A stretch of DNA of 64,000 nt from Saxidomus purpurata (Eukaryota > Mollusca > Bivalvia > Venerida > Veneridae): contig JAFMSR010000012.1 of assembly GCA_022818135.1 (NCBI GenBank), forward strand, positions 4,534,456 through 4,598,455. Direction: 5' to 3'. The notes beneath the pieces are model-generated. The model searched no databases, was not told where the DNA came from, and worked only from the letters and a program-made list of their open reading frames with translations. The translations under genes and the position numbers were made by a program. This document shows, piece after piece, positions 46,401-58,029 of this stretch (the stretch's first letter is position 1; every line of letters begins with the position of its first letter).

Positions 46401-49400
46401 GCCTTTGCTGACGGTAAGTACTTTGTTATAGAGATCAAAATTCTTTGCAGATGAGTCTACCTGTTTGTAGCGAATAGGGAATAAGAACGATGAAAATATT
46501 ATGATTAACTTGAAGCCAAATTTTCCAGGAATGGCAATTCTAGAGTTGTATATATGCAAAATGTATAGAGTACATTTACTTCCCCAAATGGACAATATCA
46601 TATCGGATATATAACTACCCAGGCAAGTCAGTATAATAGTTCACAACAGCAGTTTTCTTATTTACAAACATTAAATCAGAGGTCACAAAGCATTCCACAA
46701 CATAACCATGAAGTGACAACGGCGGTGACAAGTGATCAGTTTTCTACGCCCATGCAGAAAGACAAAAAAACTGCTTCAATACAGACTATCGTTAGTAAAT
46801 ATACTGTTCATATGGACAATGTAGAACGGAAGATTAATTCGATACAGGCACGATTCTCGACGCTGGAGCGTAGCCAGAAATTTGAGTCAAAAAGTATAGA
46901 AGACATTTGTCGTAAAAAAGGACATATATACTATGCTGTCAAAAATGAAAATTTTAGAAAACCAGCAAAAAGATAAAGAAAGGGAGTTACAGAGGGGTAT
47001 TAAAGACATTAGAAATAGGATTTTCTCTTATGGTATACCCGAAAACAAAAACGAGACGAATTCCGCATGTGTAGATAAAGTGCTAGACTTGATAGAAGCA
47101 AAGCAAGAGATCAAGAATGCGAAAGAGACTATTAAACACCATCGGGCACATAAAAATGGGAAAGCAACCAAACAAAAGTAAAACCGACAGTTGCCAAGTT
47201 TGCTAATGAACCAGACAAGGACAGAGTACGTTTCAGTGCAAGTAAACTAAGCAAACCTTACGGTATCAGTCAACAGTTCCCAAGGGAGGTATTGGAAACC
47301 AGGGGGCGGTTGATCCCTGTGATGCTGAAGAAGAGAGAAGATGAGAAGGAAACTTATCTGAAAATCGAGAAGTTGTAAATCAATGGCAAACTGTACAGGG
47401 AGAAAGGGGACAACGCTAAGATAAGAGCCTGGTGAGGTTCAGTGTTTGGTATGGAACATTGAGGGATTAACAAAGTTTAAACAGTTTTGTCCAGACTTTA
47501 TCACATTTATTGGAAATTACGATATTATTTAAGTGAAACATGGGCAAACAAATCATCTAAGCTTGATCGTGCAGGATATAAGTTATTTCACTGTAAGACT
47601 TAAAGAAAAAGATACAACCTAGAAAAGCAAAACGATACAGCGGAGGTCTTGTAATACGTGTAAAATAATTCAACAAGCAATGGAGTGAAGCTTATCAGAA
47701 ACGATGATGACTGTATAATATTGCTAAAGCTTGATCGACCTTTTTCCCAAATTCCAGATGATGTATTTCTTTATTCAACATATATTGCCCCAGGAAACTC
47801 ACGGAAACTTATTGTATAAGATGTTGACACATTTACAAAATTAGAGTCAGTTAAAAGGACAGGTGTATTCATTTGGAGACATGAACACCGGTGTTGGAAG
47901 AAATCTGCATATGTCTTATTCTTTATATAATAACTCAAAACTTGTCAAAATATGAAAGAAAAATGCATACCTTTAAAAAGGCACTTCATATAACTAGTGG
48001 CAAATCAAATACATTGTTAACTTTAAAAGCGTTAATAATAGAATATTGGCAATTAGTATTACTAAACCTACTAGTTTAAGCATTATCGGTAAAACATTGT
48101 TTTTAAATACATATAGTGTTTCACCGTAAATCCTTCAATAATCTATGTAAACTTGTTGTTGTAAAACTAAAAGATGTGTAGCGATTTATTACAGAAGACC
48201 TCTATGTAGATTTTTGTGTGTGCTAAAATGGGGCTTTTTTCGATATAACTATGTTGTTCTGTAAAATTGTATTTATTTATCATTTTACGTTCATTGAACA
48301 CATTATTTATGATTTGAGTATATAATCTGCTAAAGTATTACAAAAATCATAAACGTTAAAACTTGTATTAGAGAGCATAAGTAAGCATCAGTAAAATATT
48401 CCTGTTCTGTATCATCATTTTTTCAAATTAGAAGCTTATTTTTTAATTTTGTGCATACATGTAATAATTTATCATCATTTATCAATTGTATCAGTAGCTA
48501 TGCAGCAGCTGATTATGAAAAAACAGAAGCTAGTCTATCATTGACCAAAGCCCCTACTGCTAATACATAGATCTGTCTGTCCCCCTGTAGCCACATATCT
48601 CAAATTCTATTTCATTTGCAGAGTAAATAAAGTAATATTTGCGCAGAAATATGTGTCCAAACTGCTGGTTAAACAAGCACTGCAAATATCACGGAAATCA
48701 AAAGCCCGGGAACAGTTGTACATAAACTATATTTAACGGTCAGAAAACAATATAATTATTCAATTGGCAGTATATACACTTGGAGCCACTCCTAACCCGA
48801 CACTTATATAATTCGGTATAACAGGATTATTTGCATGCGGATTTCGTTCAAATTTAGAATATAATTAATTCAACACACCATACGTACTTCTACGAAATTT
48901 AATTTTAATTGATAAACAAATACATATAAAACTTTACAAATAAAAAACATCACTGTAAAATCCGAATTCACAAAATGACGTAACGTGAAATCCCAACAAT
49001 GAGAAAAGTCACCGATTCAGAATGAAATCCGTACATTCGAGTAAAGAAACGAAATACAATGTTAATTGTATTTTACATATGAATTTCCACCTTTGTTACG
49101 ATTTATAGTAAACAGGTTGATACTGCATATGTTTGCAAATAAAATTATTGCTAGATAAATATGATACATTTATATACGTGTCCGAGTGATTGGCCGGCAA
49201 GCAACGTGTCAATTGCGCCACTACGCTCTTGGTTATTCATTCGAAATGACTGATTTTTAAAATCAAAATTATGTTTTTACGGTTTGAATTGCGTTATAGA
49301 AGAATAAAATGAAAATGAAAATCGATATTTTTCGCTCACCTACATTTCCTCGTGCAAAATGGTGAAATCGTACCTGTCACACGTGCAAAAGTAACCGATC

Positions 49401-50390
49401 GTCACAGTTGAAACATTTTATCATTTTTATACATCCAAACAAGAGGATATTTAATTTGAAATAAATATCTTGAACCGTATTAGAGAAAATCGAATTGAAA
49501 AGTGTCGGGTTAGAAGTGGCTCCAAGTGTATTTGGACATTGGCTAACATTCCTTTATATTTCAGAAAATTGTCCAAGCTTTGCACAGGAGTGTAAAAATT
49601 CTCGCTGCATCGTTAAAGAGCTTGCTTGCAATGGATATGACTCTTGTGGTGATGGTTCTGGTTGTGACCTCAGCACTGGCGTCATCGCCGGAATAGTACT
49701 AGGCAGTCTGGCCGGATTGGCGTTTATTGTTAGCATCATTGTATGTTGCATTTGCCGCAGGAGGAAAACTGGCAGAACGCCTGGAATAGTACAGGTACAA
49801 TTTCTACTAGCATCTAATATTTTGTTTAAACGCAGTTTTCAAGTAAGAGCAATACCACATTCAAATTATTTTTACAACTAGAAACTAAGAACTACATAAA
49901 AATGTTAAAATTGGCAAAGAGTACAGTAGTAATATAATATAAACATACTTCTGTTATAAATAAATAAAACTAGAAATAATTCTGAGGAAAATATCATCAA
50001 TCTGACATAACGAAAGAAGGCCAAGAATATGGTTTTCGTATTTGCTACAAATGGCTTGGACTACTGCGTTCCAATTTGCTAATAAAACTTATTGGATCTG
50101 GATTTAAAAAAAGTGAAAAATGGTAACAGTTATTCCACACACGTCGTACGTTAGTTAGAAACAATACGTTTTAGAGAATACGTTATATGAACAAATCTTT
50201 ATCTTCTTAAATGTAAACAAATGCTTATCAATTACAGAGCGCTGGTCAGACACGTGTTGCATACACTTCTTCAAACCAAGGATTTAGTCAAGCCAGTTTC
50301 GGTGTTAAACAGGCAGCACCCGATCCCGCTTACCAAACACAAGGATTATCTAGTGTCGCCAATCCAGTACCATTAATTCAGCATATATAA
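43474..50390 (+). CDS. Copy C: CUB-LDLa-transmembrane protein with shortened tail, five coding exons
   Basis: Exons: 43474-43582, 44681-44947, 46270-46413, 49565-49794, 50238-50390; GT-AG throughout, with phases identical to A and B. The predicted length is 300 aa. The signal peptide differs most (IRMILILFTIQNDVC). CUB keeps four Cys with KLMFYFEDLNL and CDDGHLEFYQGETGS; its N-terminal half is very different (DREHQIRLVLDDHDVYG). The LDLa-like module (CPSFAQEC...CGDGSGC) and transmembrane helix (VIAGIVLGSLAGLAFIVSII) are intact. The tail is only 50 residues (AGQTRVAYTSSNQGFSQAS...PVPLIQHI) and stops before the PPAY region. Sequence after the stop resembles the extreme end of the B tail ('atatcaga'), which suggests an internal deletion. 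Intron 3 holds a LINE fragment and a MITE. Confidence 0.83.
46690..47890 (+). mobile_element. L1/Tx1-like LINE fragment in intron 3 of copy C
   Basis: Frames at 46713-46976 and 46933-47181 give a coiled-coil ORF1 (VERKINSIQARFSTLERSQ, then LENQQKDKERELQRGIKD and RIFSYGIPENKNET). Continuing in another frame comes KDRVRFSASKLSKPYGISQQ, then FPREVLETRGRLIPVM, the RRM-to-CTD stretch of Transposase_22/L1 ORF1 proteins. ORF2 begins near 47430 (VWNIEGL.KFKQFCPDFITF, SETWANKSSKLDRAGYKLF) and breaks off in the endonuclease near 47890. Many stops and frameshifts. No reverse transcriptase. Confidence 0.75.
48777..49528. mobile_element. 752-bp TA-flanked MITE in intron 3 of copy C
   Basis: The left end CACTTGGAGCCACTCCTAAC and the right end GTTAGAAGTGGCTCCAAGTG are inverted repeats of about 30 bp with one mismatch, flanked by TA (48775-48776 and 49529-49530). 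Copies A and B show an uninterrupted 'acatatttgga' at this place. No ORF of note. Best fit: Tc1/mariner-type non-autonomous element. It stops only about 35 bases before the LDLa exon. Confidence 0.85.
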
Positions 50391-50399
50391 ATAATATCA

Positions 50400-51470
50400 G
50401 AGCTATGCTAATCTGATTTATGTCTATGTAATGATAACCATATGAACGTTTTCGAAACTTAATTTTAAACAGATATATGTGCATGCAAGTTAATTGTATA
50501 AATATGTAAGATATAATAACAATATGTATTTGTAAAGAATGTTATTACACGTAAGTTCTTTTGCTATATAAATATTCAGACATCCGTTGAAATGTCGACT
50601 ATAATATAGTTACGTTTTGTGCTTCCATTTCGTTTATAATACAAAATGTATACCCAAAGTTGCAATGGAACTACATCCAACTCCTGTACTACATGTCTAT
50701 ATCCGACACTTCCTGTCAATCTTACCACCTGGATTGACCATAAATGGATTTAAACAGCTTTACAGTGATAACATACACGTCAAGCGAAAAGAAACTAGGT
50801 CATGTTTATATCTATAACGGAAGAAACGGTATCTAAATAGCTTTTTTCGTACAAGTTGTTAACAAAACCGACCATTATGAGATTCATAGAGAAAAGATAC
50901 ACAAACAGTGTTTGGAATAAGTGCAACTATGTTTCGTTCACAGGATTGTTTTTACTCTATCTGCGATGTAGTTAGAATATTGTAAGAGTAACATAGCAGA
51001 TATTTGCATAAAAATATGTTTAACCATTGCAGCAAAAGCAGAGGGTCTGGCGTAACTCATTTCTAGCAGCTTTTCGAATGAACATTTGATGTAGTTTCGT
51101 TAAAAAGGGCTGACAGAAAATGTTCTCGGGGACGATAAGGCAAAAAGTTAGTTAATGTATTCGAATAATTAACATGCCTGTTAATAAGTCACACGTAATA
51201 ACTTAAACACATCCGTTTTTAATCCCACATATGAAAAACAAACAGTTATTGAAGGTGCAAATGGATCGATAGTGATCCTGCTGTGATTTTATATCATGTT
51301 TGTCCTATATTTGGACTTGGTATTCACTAAATGTTCATCTTATGTAAATCTTATGTTTATGTTAAGACCATTTAGACCAGTCAAGTATGATAGCCGACTG
51401 ATTTCACGGAGCGTATAAGTCAGCTGGTGAATGTTAATTTTTGTTATTGATATTTTTAGCATCTTTTGGC
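50400..51470. other. Downstream flank of copy C, no gene recognised
   Basis: AT-rich, with one 66-codon ORF (50617-50817) that lacks splice context, domain features or a paralogous counterpart. I see nothing else. Confidence 0.4.
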
Positions 51471-51477
51471 TCACTCT

Positions 51478-52075
51478 TAATTCGTGAGTAAATCAGTTTT
51501 TCATTTATCGCATGTGTAAGTAAAACCAAAAACACAACAAAAACCAATAAAGGGTACAGGCAATTGTATTTGACACCATTCCGACACCAAATCGATAGGT
51601 CTGTTTTCCAGTTTTAACATATATTTTGCTGTAGTGCTCCCCATGACTGACAAATCTTGCTTTACCTGGAAAAAAAATTAACAGATTGTAAAGCAACAGA
51701 AAGATAATAGATTCAAAATTGTGCCTTGGTCACCCGAAAAATAACATGAAAAAAAGCCGTGAACCATCATTATACATCAACTACATTGCCAAGGGAGAAT
51801 GGATAGGAAATGCTAGTATCAGAGTATAGAACATCTAGTGCCGTCATCTACTTTGCCTCGAGTAACTAAAACATGTAAAGTGTAAGTCAGTTGCTTAAAT
51901 ACAGTGTATCGATATGTTAAAGTCTATTATAGGCATGAAATAAAATCTAAACTGGACTATAGTAACTCTTATTCGTGAGGAAATCAGTTGTTCACTTACC
52001 CAATCTTACTGAAACCAAACACACAACAAATAGGATACAGGCTATTGTATTTGATACCGTTTCGATCTAGCTATA
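51478..52075. repeat. Direct duplication, ~110-bp blocks 490 bp apart
   Basis: Blocks at about 51478-51600 and 51968-52075 share 'cgtgagtaaatcagttttt'-like starts and 'tacaggcaattgtatttgac'-like ends. Adjoining sequence at 51850-51970 ('ataggcatgaaataaaatct') recurs at 55640-55780, so the whole stretch is part of a larger broken duplication. Confidence 0.65.
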
Positions 52076-52662
52076 TAAAGAAGAGTACTCATAAAATAGA
52101 CATAAATGCATAATATTAGTTTCTTCCATTTGTATGGGCGAAATACAGGCACATTGTTTTTGGGATACGGGCCATCCTGCTAAACAGTACCGAGGTGACG
52201 GATATTTCCATCTGAACCAAATATCTCATGGGGGGAAAATTTTTTTTGCATACTGTCGTTGCACTTTAAAATAGATATTTAAATGCAAACTATCGAAAGA
52301 TGCATTTATAAAAAAACAAACGTTATTCAGATGCTGGGTTTTAGAAAATACTCACATTGTTTATAAAGATACGTCACAAGTAATCACGAAAGTCATATAC
52401 ATGGGGGATGTAAGTGATTAATTTATATTACATATATTACATCATATAAATTATAAATTCTTGACAGCCTAATTTTTAAAACTTTAGTTTTTAGAAACAA
52501 TATACTAGTTGAGAATGAAGATGAAGCTAAAAAAGGAGAGTGTACAGAAGCAGCTAGAGGGGGGGCTAATGATAAGAATGTGTGTTTAGTACAGGGGATT
52601 GAAAGAATTAAGGTCAATTAACAATTTGCTCTACTGGCTTTGTACATAAGATTCCATCTCGC

Positions 52663-52686
52663 GGGGGGGGGGGGGGGGGGGGGGGG
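52663..52686. repeat. 24-base G homopolymer
   Basis: Uninterrupted G tract in non-coding sequence. The exact length is doubtful in any assembly. Confidence 0.9.
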
Positions 52687-52835
52687 ATAATTTCAAAGAA
52701 ATACAGCCTTGTATATTCTTGAATAATTTAAACTTTTCAAAGTTGATCTGTGATAGAATTAAAAAGCATGACGCTCTGCTGCAAATTATAAGACATTTCA
52801 AAAGTAGTTATACAATGAATAGGAGCTTTAACAGC

Positions 52836-53002
52836 ATCAAAACAAACATCAATATCACGTGAGCTTTATAAGCATCACAACAAAACATTGGTGAATATTC
52901 ACGTTCGATAGCTCTTTAACAGAACATTCAAAGTTAACAAGACAATCAATACAACAAGTTATGGGGATGTTTCCTCAGGTGTAGATTTGATGTAAACATA
53001 GG

Positions 53003-53092
<90 letters not shown>

Positions 53093-53720
53093 AATCTGTA
53101 AAAAATATTTGATTTAAAAAAACTTAACCAAAAATTTAGTTAGCTTATAAGGCATCAAACTGTCAAAAATTAACAACAGTAGTTAGGGGATGAGGTAAAT
53201 ATTACTTTGAGTTTCAAGTCAATACCTTTGATAGTATTCAAAATTAATGTAGAAAATTCAAAACAAAAAATATTGTGAGAAATAAAAATAAAGTATGGGG
53301 ATTTTCCTCAGGTGAACATGTATGGAAAGCATATTCCAGAACAATCTTCATTTACATAAACATATAATAATTAACATTTCATAACAAACTTATTAATTGC
53401 TATTCAAATGGATAGCATGGTAAAACACTAACTTTGAATTGTTGACGATGAAACAGCATAGAAACAAACCAATATCGCGTGAGCTTCATAAGCATCACTC
53501 ACGTGATTTACATTTCAAACATCATCGGACGTTTCACCTCTCGGACGTAATCATTCACCTCACGTAAGTTTTTGCATCACCCTCATATCACGTGAGCTTT
53601 AAGAGCGTCAACACTATATCCGTTATTTAACAACATTATAACAAATATCAATATTACATGAGCTTCACAGCGTCACATCAAACATCAATACCGGTGAGCA
53701 TGAGTCAAATCAAACATCAA
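52836..53720. repeat. Scattered 'atcaatatcacgtgagctt' repeats
   Basis: Diverged copies of 'tatcacgtgagcttcataag' followed by 'catca' occur near 52852, 53472, 53585, 53650 and 53690. Most carry an E-box-like CACGTG or CGCGTG. They are separated by 60-600 bases of non-coding sequence. Confidence 0.6.
53003..53090. repeat. 88-base A homopolymer
   Basis: Uninterrupted A tract within the repeat-rich stretch between copies C and D. It could be a retroposon tail, but I see no element body on either side. Confidence 0.9.
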
Positions 53721-54020
53721 TAAAGAGTGAAATTGAGATAACAAATAATAAAGCGACTGACAGAGCTTTCCATCACGGTATCGAGCAACGGTGTAGGTTG
53801 AAAACTTCAATATTGATTTAAAAATAAGAGGAGATATAGTTCCAATCAAATCAGAACATATTGTGAGATTAAAAATAATATTACACTGAAGCATTTCCAG
53901 AACAAACTTCATTTCCATAAACACATATCAATTAACAACATAACAAACTTAATAAGTATTCAAATGGATAGCATGGTAAAACACTAACTTTGAATTGTTG
54001 ATGATGAAACAGCATAGAAG
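53330..54020. repeat. ~130-bp duplication about 575 bp apart
   Basis: Blocks at about 53330-53465 and 53893-54020 share 'tcaaatggatagcatggtaa' followed by 'aacactaactttgaattgttg'-like sequence with few differences. Sequence between includes the 'cacgtgagctt' repeats. Confidence 0.75.
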
Positions 54021-54118
54021 AAAATTTTTCACCTCTCGACTTAAACTGTTTAGATATGTATTAACCGAGTGTTCACCCCATTATAATGTCAGACTAATTG
54101 AAAATAAAAACTAATTAA

Positions 54119-54120
<2 letters not shown>

Positions 54121-54151
<31 letters not shown>

Positions 54152-54159
54152 AAAAAAAA
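54121..54159. repeat. 30-base G tract followed by 9 A
   Basis: Homopolymer pair in non-coding DNA, followed by further A- and T-rich runs to about 54205. Confidence 0.9.
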
Positions 54160-55194
54160 GCGAATAAATCTTAGATTAAAAAAAAAAAATTTTATTTTTT
54201 TTTTCAATAAAAACACAAAAAATATAACGCAGTTTGAAACAGTGAAGTTACAAAACTGTAGATTGAGTGTTCATGTCACTTTAATAAAAAATATTTTTTC
54301 TCGAACGGAAAAATATTGAAAAAGTATAACCTAGTGCGGGAGAAATCCACTTAAGGTTATGTAAAATTCAACTAATTTAAGAAGTTTAAGAATTTATGAA
54401 GACGTGTAAAGCATCTATACACAAAACTTAAAATGTTTGGTTAGCTCATGTAAATAAAAAAAGAAACAAAAAAACTATACTTACCTGAAATCCAGACGAC
54501 ATTTAGAAGTAACTGTCCGTAGAAAAAGCACACATAATATTGCCAGTAATAGCTATAGTTTAGTGATACAGTGTATAACGCATTGAAATAAGAACTTGTT
54601 CATTTATACACATTATTTTGTTTAGGATACTACACGAGAGTACAAACTCTGTAAATTTTAAACAACAGACACAATTTGTACATACTCGTCACTGAAAAGT
54701 AAATTTTAAATGTCAAGGTTTAATAAAACCGATGACCGCTCCTTTAAATTGTTCTGAAAAGTTTCACAACATAACAGAATCCGAGTGCCATCTACAGTGT
54801 TTTTTTTTCAAAGTCTATAACTGGTTCTAGATTTAGCACTTATAGAAGCACCACCTAAACTAAATGAAAGCAGTCCATAATTCTTCGTATCAATGCCTAA
54901 AAAGTCAGCATTTCAACAGTAAACTTGCTCTAGTATATGGGACAGGAGTGTTTTTACTCTTTAAAAGGTACCCGTTTTCTTTCTTGTAGTCCCACGAATG
55001 CACGTCGCACGGTAGAACAAACGTTGGCACAGTGGTTTTCTTGACTTTGATCACACCTTTAGCAAATAACATCTCCGAGGTACAAGTGTCACCATTCCAT
55101 TGCAGTAGAGATTCTGCTAATACGAAAAGAACAAGAACGATAATTTATATTCAACATATTTAAATATTTGGCTGCACGCCGAATCCTCTTACCG

Positions 55195-55600
55195 TCCTGC
55201 GAGTAAGAAGCAGCTGACATAAGCTCATACTCATTGAAGGTAGCCAAGCCAGATTCAGAACTATCAGCAATTATTAAGTTTATTTCTATGCTTAATGGTA
55301 TTCCTGGCCTCTTTCACAATCTCTAGAGCATTGCTAGTCTCCCGGTTACTAACTGCCTTTATTACGTTGTCAACAATGCCTACTATTGAAGAGTTAAACT
55401 CAAATTGTTTTTTTTTTTCTGTTAGAAATATTCTTGAATGAAAATATTGAACACGTTTTACCTTTTTAACTGTAGTATTAGCAGTCCATTCTAAGTCCAT
55501 TTTAAGGTCAGGGAGTTTGCTGTCGAAATATCCTTTCAACTCTTCTAAAACGTATTCTCGTGTGTTGGAAGAATCTCTAACTGGAGGTGAATTCCCGCGA
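55195..55600 (-). pseudogene. Minus-strand coding remnant, possibly retroelement Gag-like
   Basis: The minus strand is open for EYVLEELKGYFDSKLPDLKM then DLEWTANTTVKKVKR, and later GIVDNVIKAVSNRETSNALE, ARNTIKHRNKL. After a shift it continues IADSSESGLATFNEYELMSA and GKRIRRA. The 'R.KLI..ADSSE.G...V.EY' pattern resembles a segment near the start of some invertebrate retroelement Gag-like proteins. That comparison is from memory and weak. Composition is helical and charged, and the frame is broken at the end. No neighbouring polymerase. Confidence 0.35.
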
Positions 55601-56825
55601 CATAATAAAAAAAACTAGTATAGAATTTAAACATCACTTTGCCTCGGTTAATTATGAAGTGTAATCAGTTGCTTGAATACAGGTGCACGAAACAATCGTG
55701 CAAAACAGGAGTATAATTGCATAAAGTAAAATGTGTTAAAGACTATCATAGGCATGAAATAAAATCTAACTGGAGTAGAGTAGCACTGGAAAACGTGAAT
55801 AATTTTATGAGTGTCGGTACGTATTATGCAACCTTGAAATACCATATCAAACTTGTTATACTACTATTTTCATTACTACTGTGGATCAGACTTCAGTTTC
55901 GTCACTAAGAAAGTATTTCAAGCCCAGCTTCAGCTGTTGGACAATAATATATATGATGACCGTCAATATCCGTACAACGAAGGCGGAATTGTGAAACAAG
56001 AATAGAAACGTGGTAAAACACATACAGTAAACTGATGTTATATTTTGAGTTTCTGAACCTCGATTGCAGTGATTGCCATTTAGAGTTTTACTTCGTCAAA
56101 GGAACTAATTCAAGATGGACAGTAAACAGTTAGCATATGACAATTTAAATTATTTTTCTTAGACTATGATTTGATAAAAATATATTAAAGTTTGCCAGAC
56201 TTATTTATCCAATCAAAAGCTGTAGTTTCCGTTATGACTCAGTATCTCTAATATGAAAATATTTTTTCACTTAGTGAATAAAACGTATTTTTCCAAGAAG
56301 TGGGACAGTGACATTATGGAGCTTAACTCCGCCCCAAATCTACAAATATTGTCTGTAGATGGGGCAAACTGTAAGCCGGTTATAGGTCCATATTACACGA
56401 ACAAACAAACTTGACTTTTTCTCTTTTGTTTAAATACCCTAAAACTGGGTGTAATTATTGTTTAATCAAATAATTGAAAGGATTGCCAACATACCTCAAA
56501 GTTCCTGCAAATATCGGTAAAATTAGTGTAATCATACGTGTTGTAGTTCGATAAGCCGTTCATTAACACTTGTTGCATACTTTCTGAGTGGAAAGCGATT
56601 AATCATATAAAGTTGCTATACTTATACTTTGTTAAGAAGTACTTTATGTTCTGTGCACAGAAGATACATTTTTCTATTAATGTTAGTCTTGAAACTTGTA
56701 TTTAATTATCATGTACGTACATCTAGCTTACTTTTAACGTTTCGAAAAGAAAATCTGCTCGGTGTAGTGTTGCCCCTTTAAAAATCAAAGTGAGATTGTT
56801 TTCATAGTAGGCCAAAGGGTCACAT

Positions 56826-56885
56826 GCTGTTAAGGATGGTCTGGTGGTCGAGTGGTTATGTGGTCGAAAGTGGTTCCCTTCTTGA
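56826..56885 (+). repeat. Possible tRNA-like SINE head
   Basis: 'ggtctggtggtcgagtggtt' resembles the D-arm region of Leu/Ser tRNAs (A-box-like). No matching B box follows, so this is weak. It lies in the first gap of pseudogene D. Confidence 0.25.
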
Positions 56886-57329
56886 ATGAATTCAATCGTT
56901 TATATCATGTATATGCATTGTTTCGTGCTTATTCTAGTATGGAAAGTTACCATCATATCCTATTATAATCTACTAGGTGTTAACATTTTTAAAAATGTAC
57001 CGCATTTTCAGGTCTGGAGGGGAAAATATGGGGATTCATGAAATCTGAGGGCGTGTTTACAATAGACACTAGGTATCTCAATATAAAATATTCCCTGCGA
57101 AAAGCCAGTGTACCGGTAGATTGTTTTCAATAATTGTAACTGCGTTCAGAGATTGTAAGTTATTTTGTCCTGTTGATATAACAGATCGTAGCCTTCTTTG
57201 ACTAATTTTCAAATCCGTTTAATAAAATACAAAATCACCTTTTCAATAATTTATATTGTAAAATTGTTTGATAGTCAATACAGATTTTTCTTAAACCTAA
57301 AGTTGTTTTATCCTAAAATGAGTCTTACA

Positions 57330-57715
57330 ATGAGCATTGTTAAATGAGCACTATTCACGTTGAGCATTGTTCATTACTCATGATGAGCATTGTTAAGATG
57401 TGCATTACGTTCAACCATGATAAGCAGATGAAGAGAATAATGCTCGTAGTAGCAAGCTCTGGCATTGTTAAGTGACTGCGTATGAGCAGTTCACACCGAG
57501 AGCTTGTTAAGTGAATACTGCTCGTAGTTAGCAATGTTCACTACTCATGATAAGCATTGTTAAGTGAATACTGCTCGTAGTGAGCAATGTTCACTACTCA
57601 TGATGAGCATTGTTAAGTGAATACTGCTCGTAGTGAGCAATGTTCACTACTCATGATGAGCATTGTTAAGTGAATACTGCTCACGGTGAATATTGTTCAA
57701 TGAGTTCTACATATG
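57330..57715. repeat. 53-bp minisatellite inside pseudogene D
   Basis: Units containing 'gtgaatactgctcgtagtga' and 'gcaatgttcactactcatga' start at 57513, 57566, 57619 and 57672, spaced exactly 53 bp. Diverged units extend upstream to about 57330. It lies between the CUB2-like and LDLa-like pieces. Confidence 0.85.
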
Positions 57716-58029
57716 GTAGTGGGATAGAAGAAAGCACACTTTAAATATACATAATGATTAAGAAAATTGTGTGTTTAAAGGTCTGCCCATTTTGCTGAAT
57801 TGTTGAGGTGGGGGCTTTAGAGACGCATCCGTTGTCGAGTTGTAAGAGCCGCTGAATTAAAATGACTGTAACGTCTCGAATACTTCAGACTCCTGCCCAA
57901 GTTACGCACATGAGTGTAAAAATTCTCGATGCATCATTAATGAGCATCGCTTGCAATGAATATGACTCTTGTGGTGATGGTTCTGGTTGTGAAGCCAGGA
58001 CTGGCGCCATTATTGGTATATATACCCTT

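Larger units (their letters stand above)
55882..58019 (+). pseudogene. Copy D: decayed CUB-LDLa paralogue
   Basis: Three pieces align with exons 2-4 of the family. At 55882-56130: AQLQLLDNNIYDDRQYPYNE, then stops, and in another frame LMLYFEFLNLDCSDCHLEFY. At 57012-57154: GLEGKIWGFMKSEGVF and DTRYLNIKY, 143 nt instead of 144 (one base lost), with splice sites kept. At 57889-58019: SCPSYAHECKNSRC, a one-base shift, then ACNEYDSCGDGSGC and TGAIIGI, where similarity ends inside the transmembrane segment. No first exon or tail found. The Cys that anchors the start of CUB2 (EFCGT) is Trp here. It follows the same order and orientation as A-C. Confidence 0.8.
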
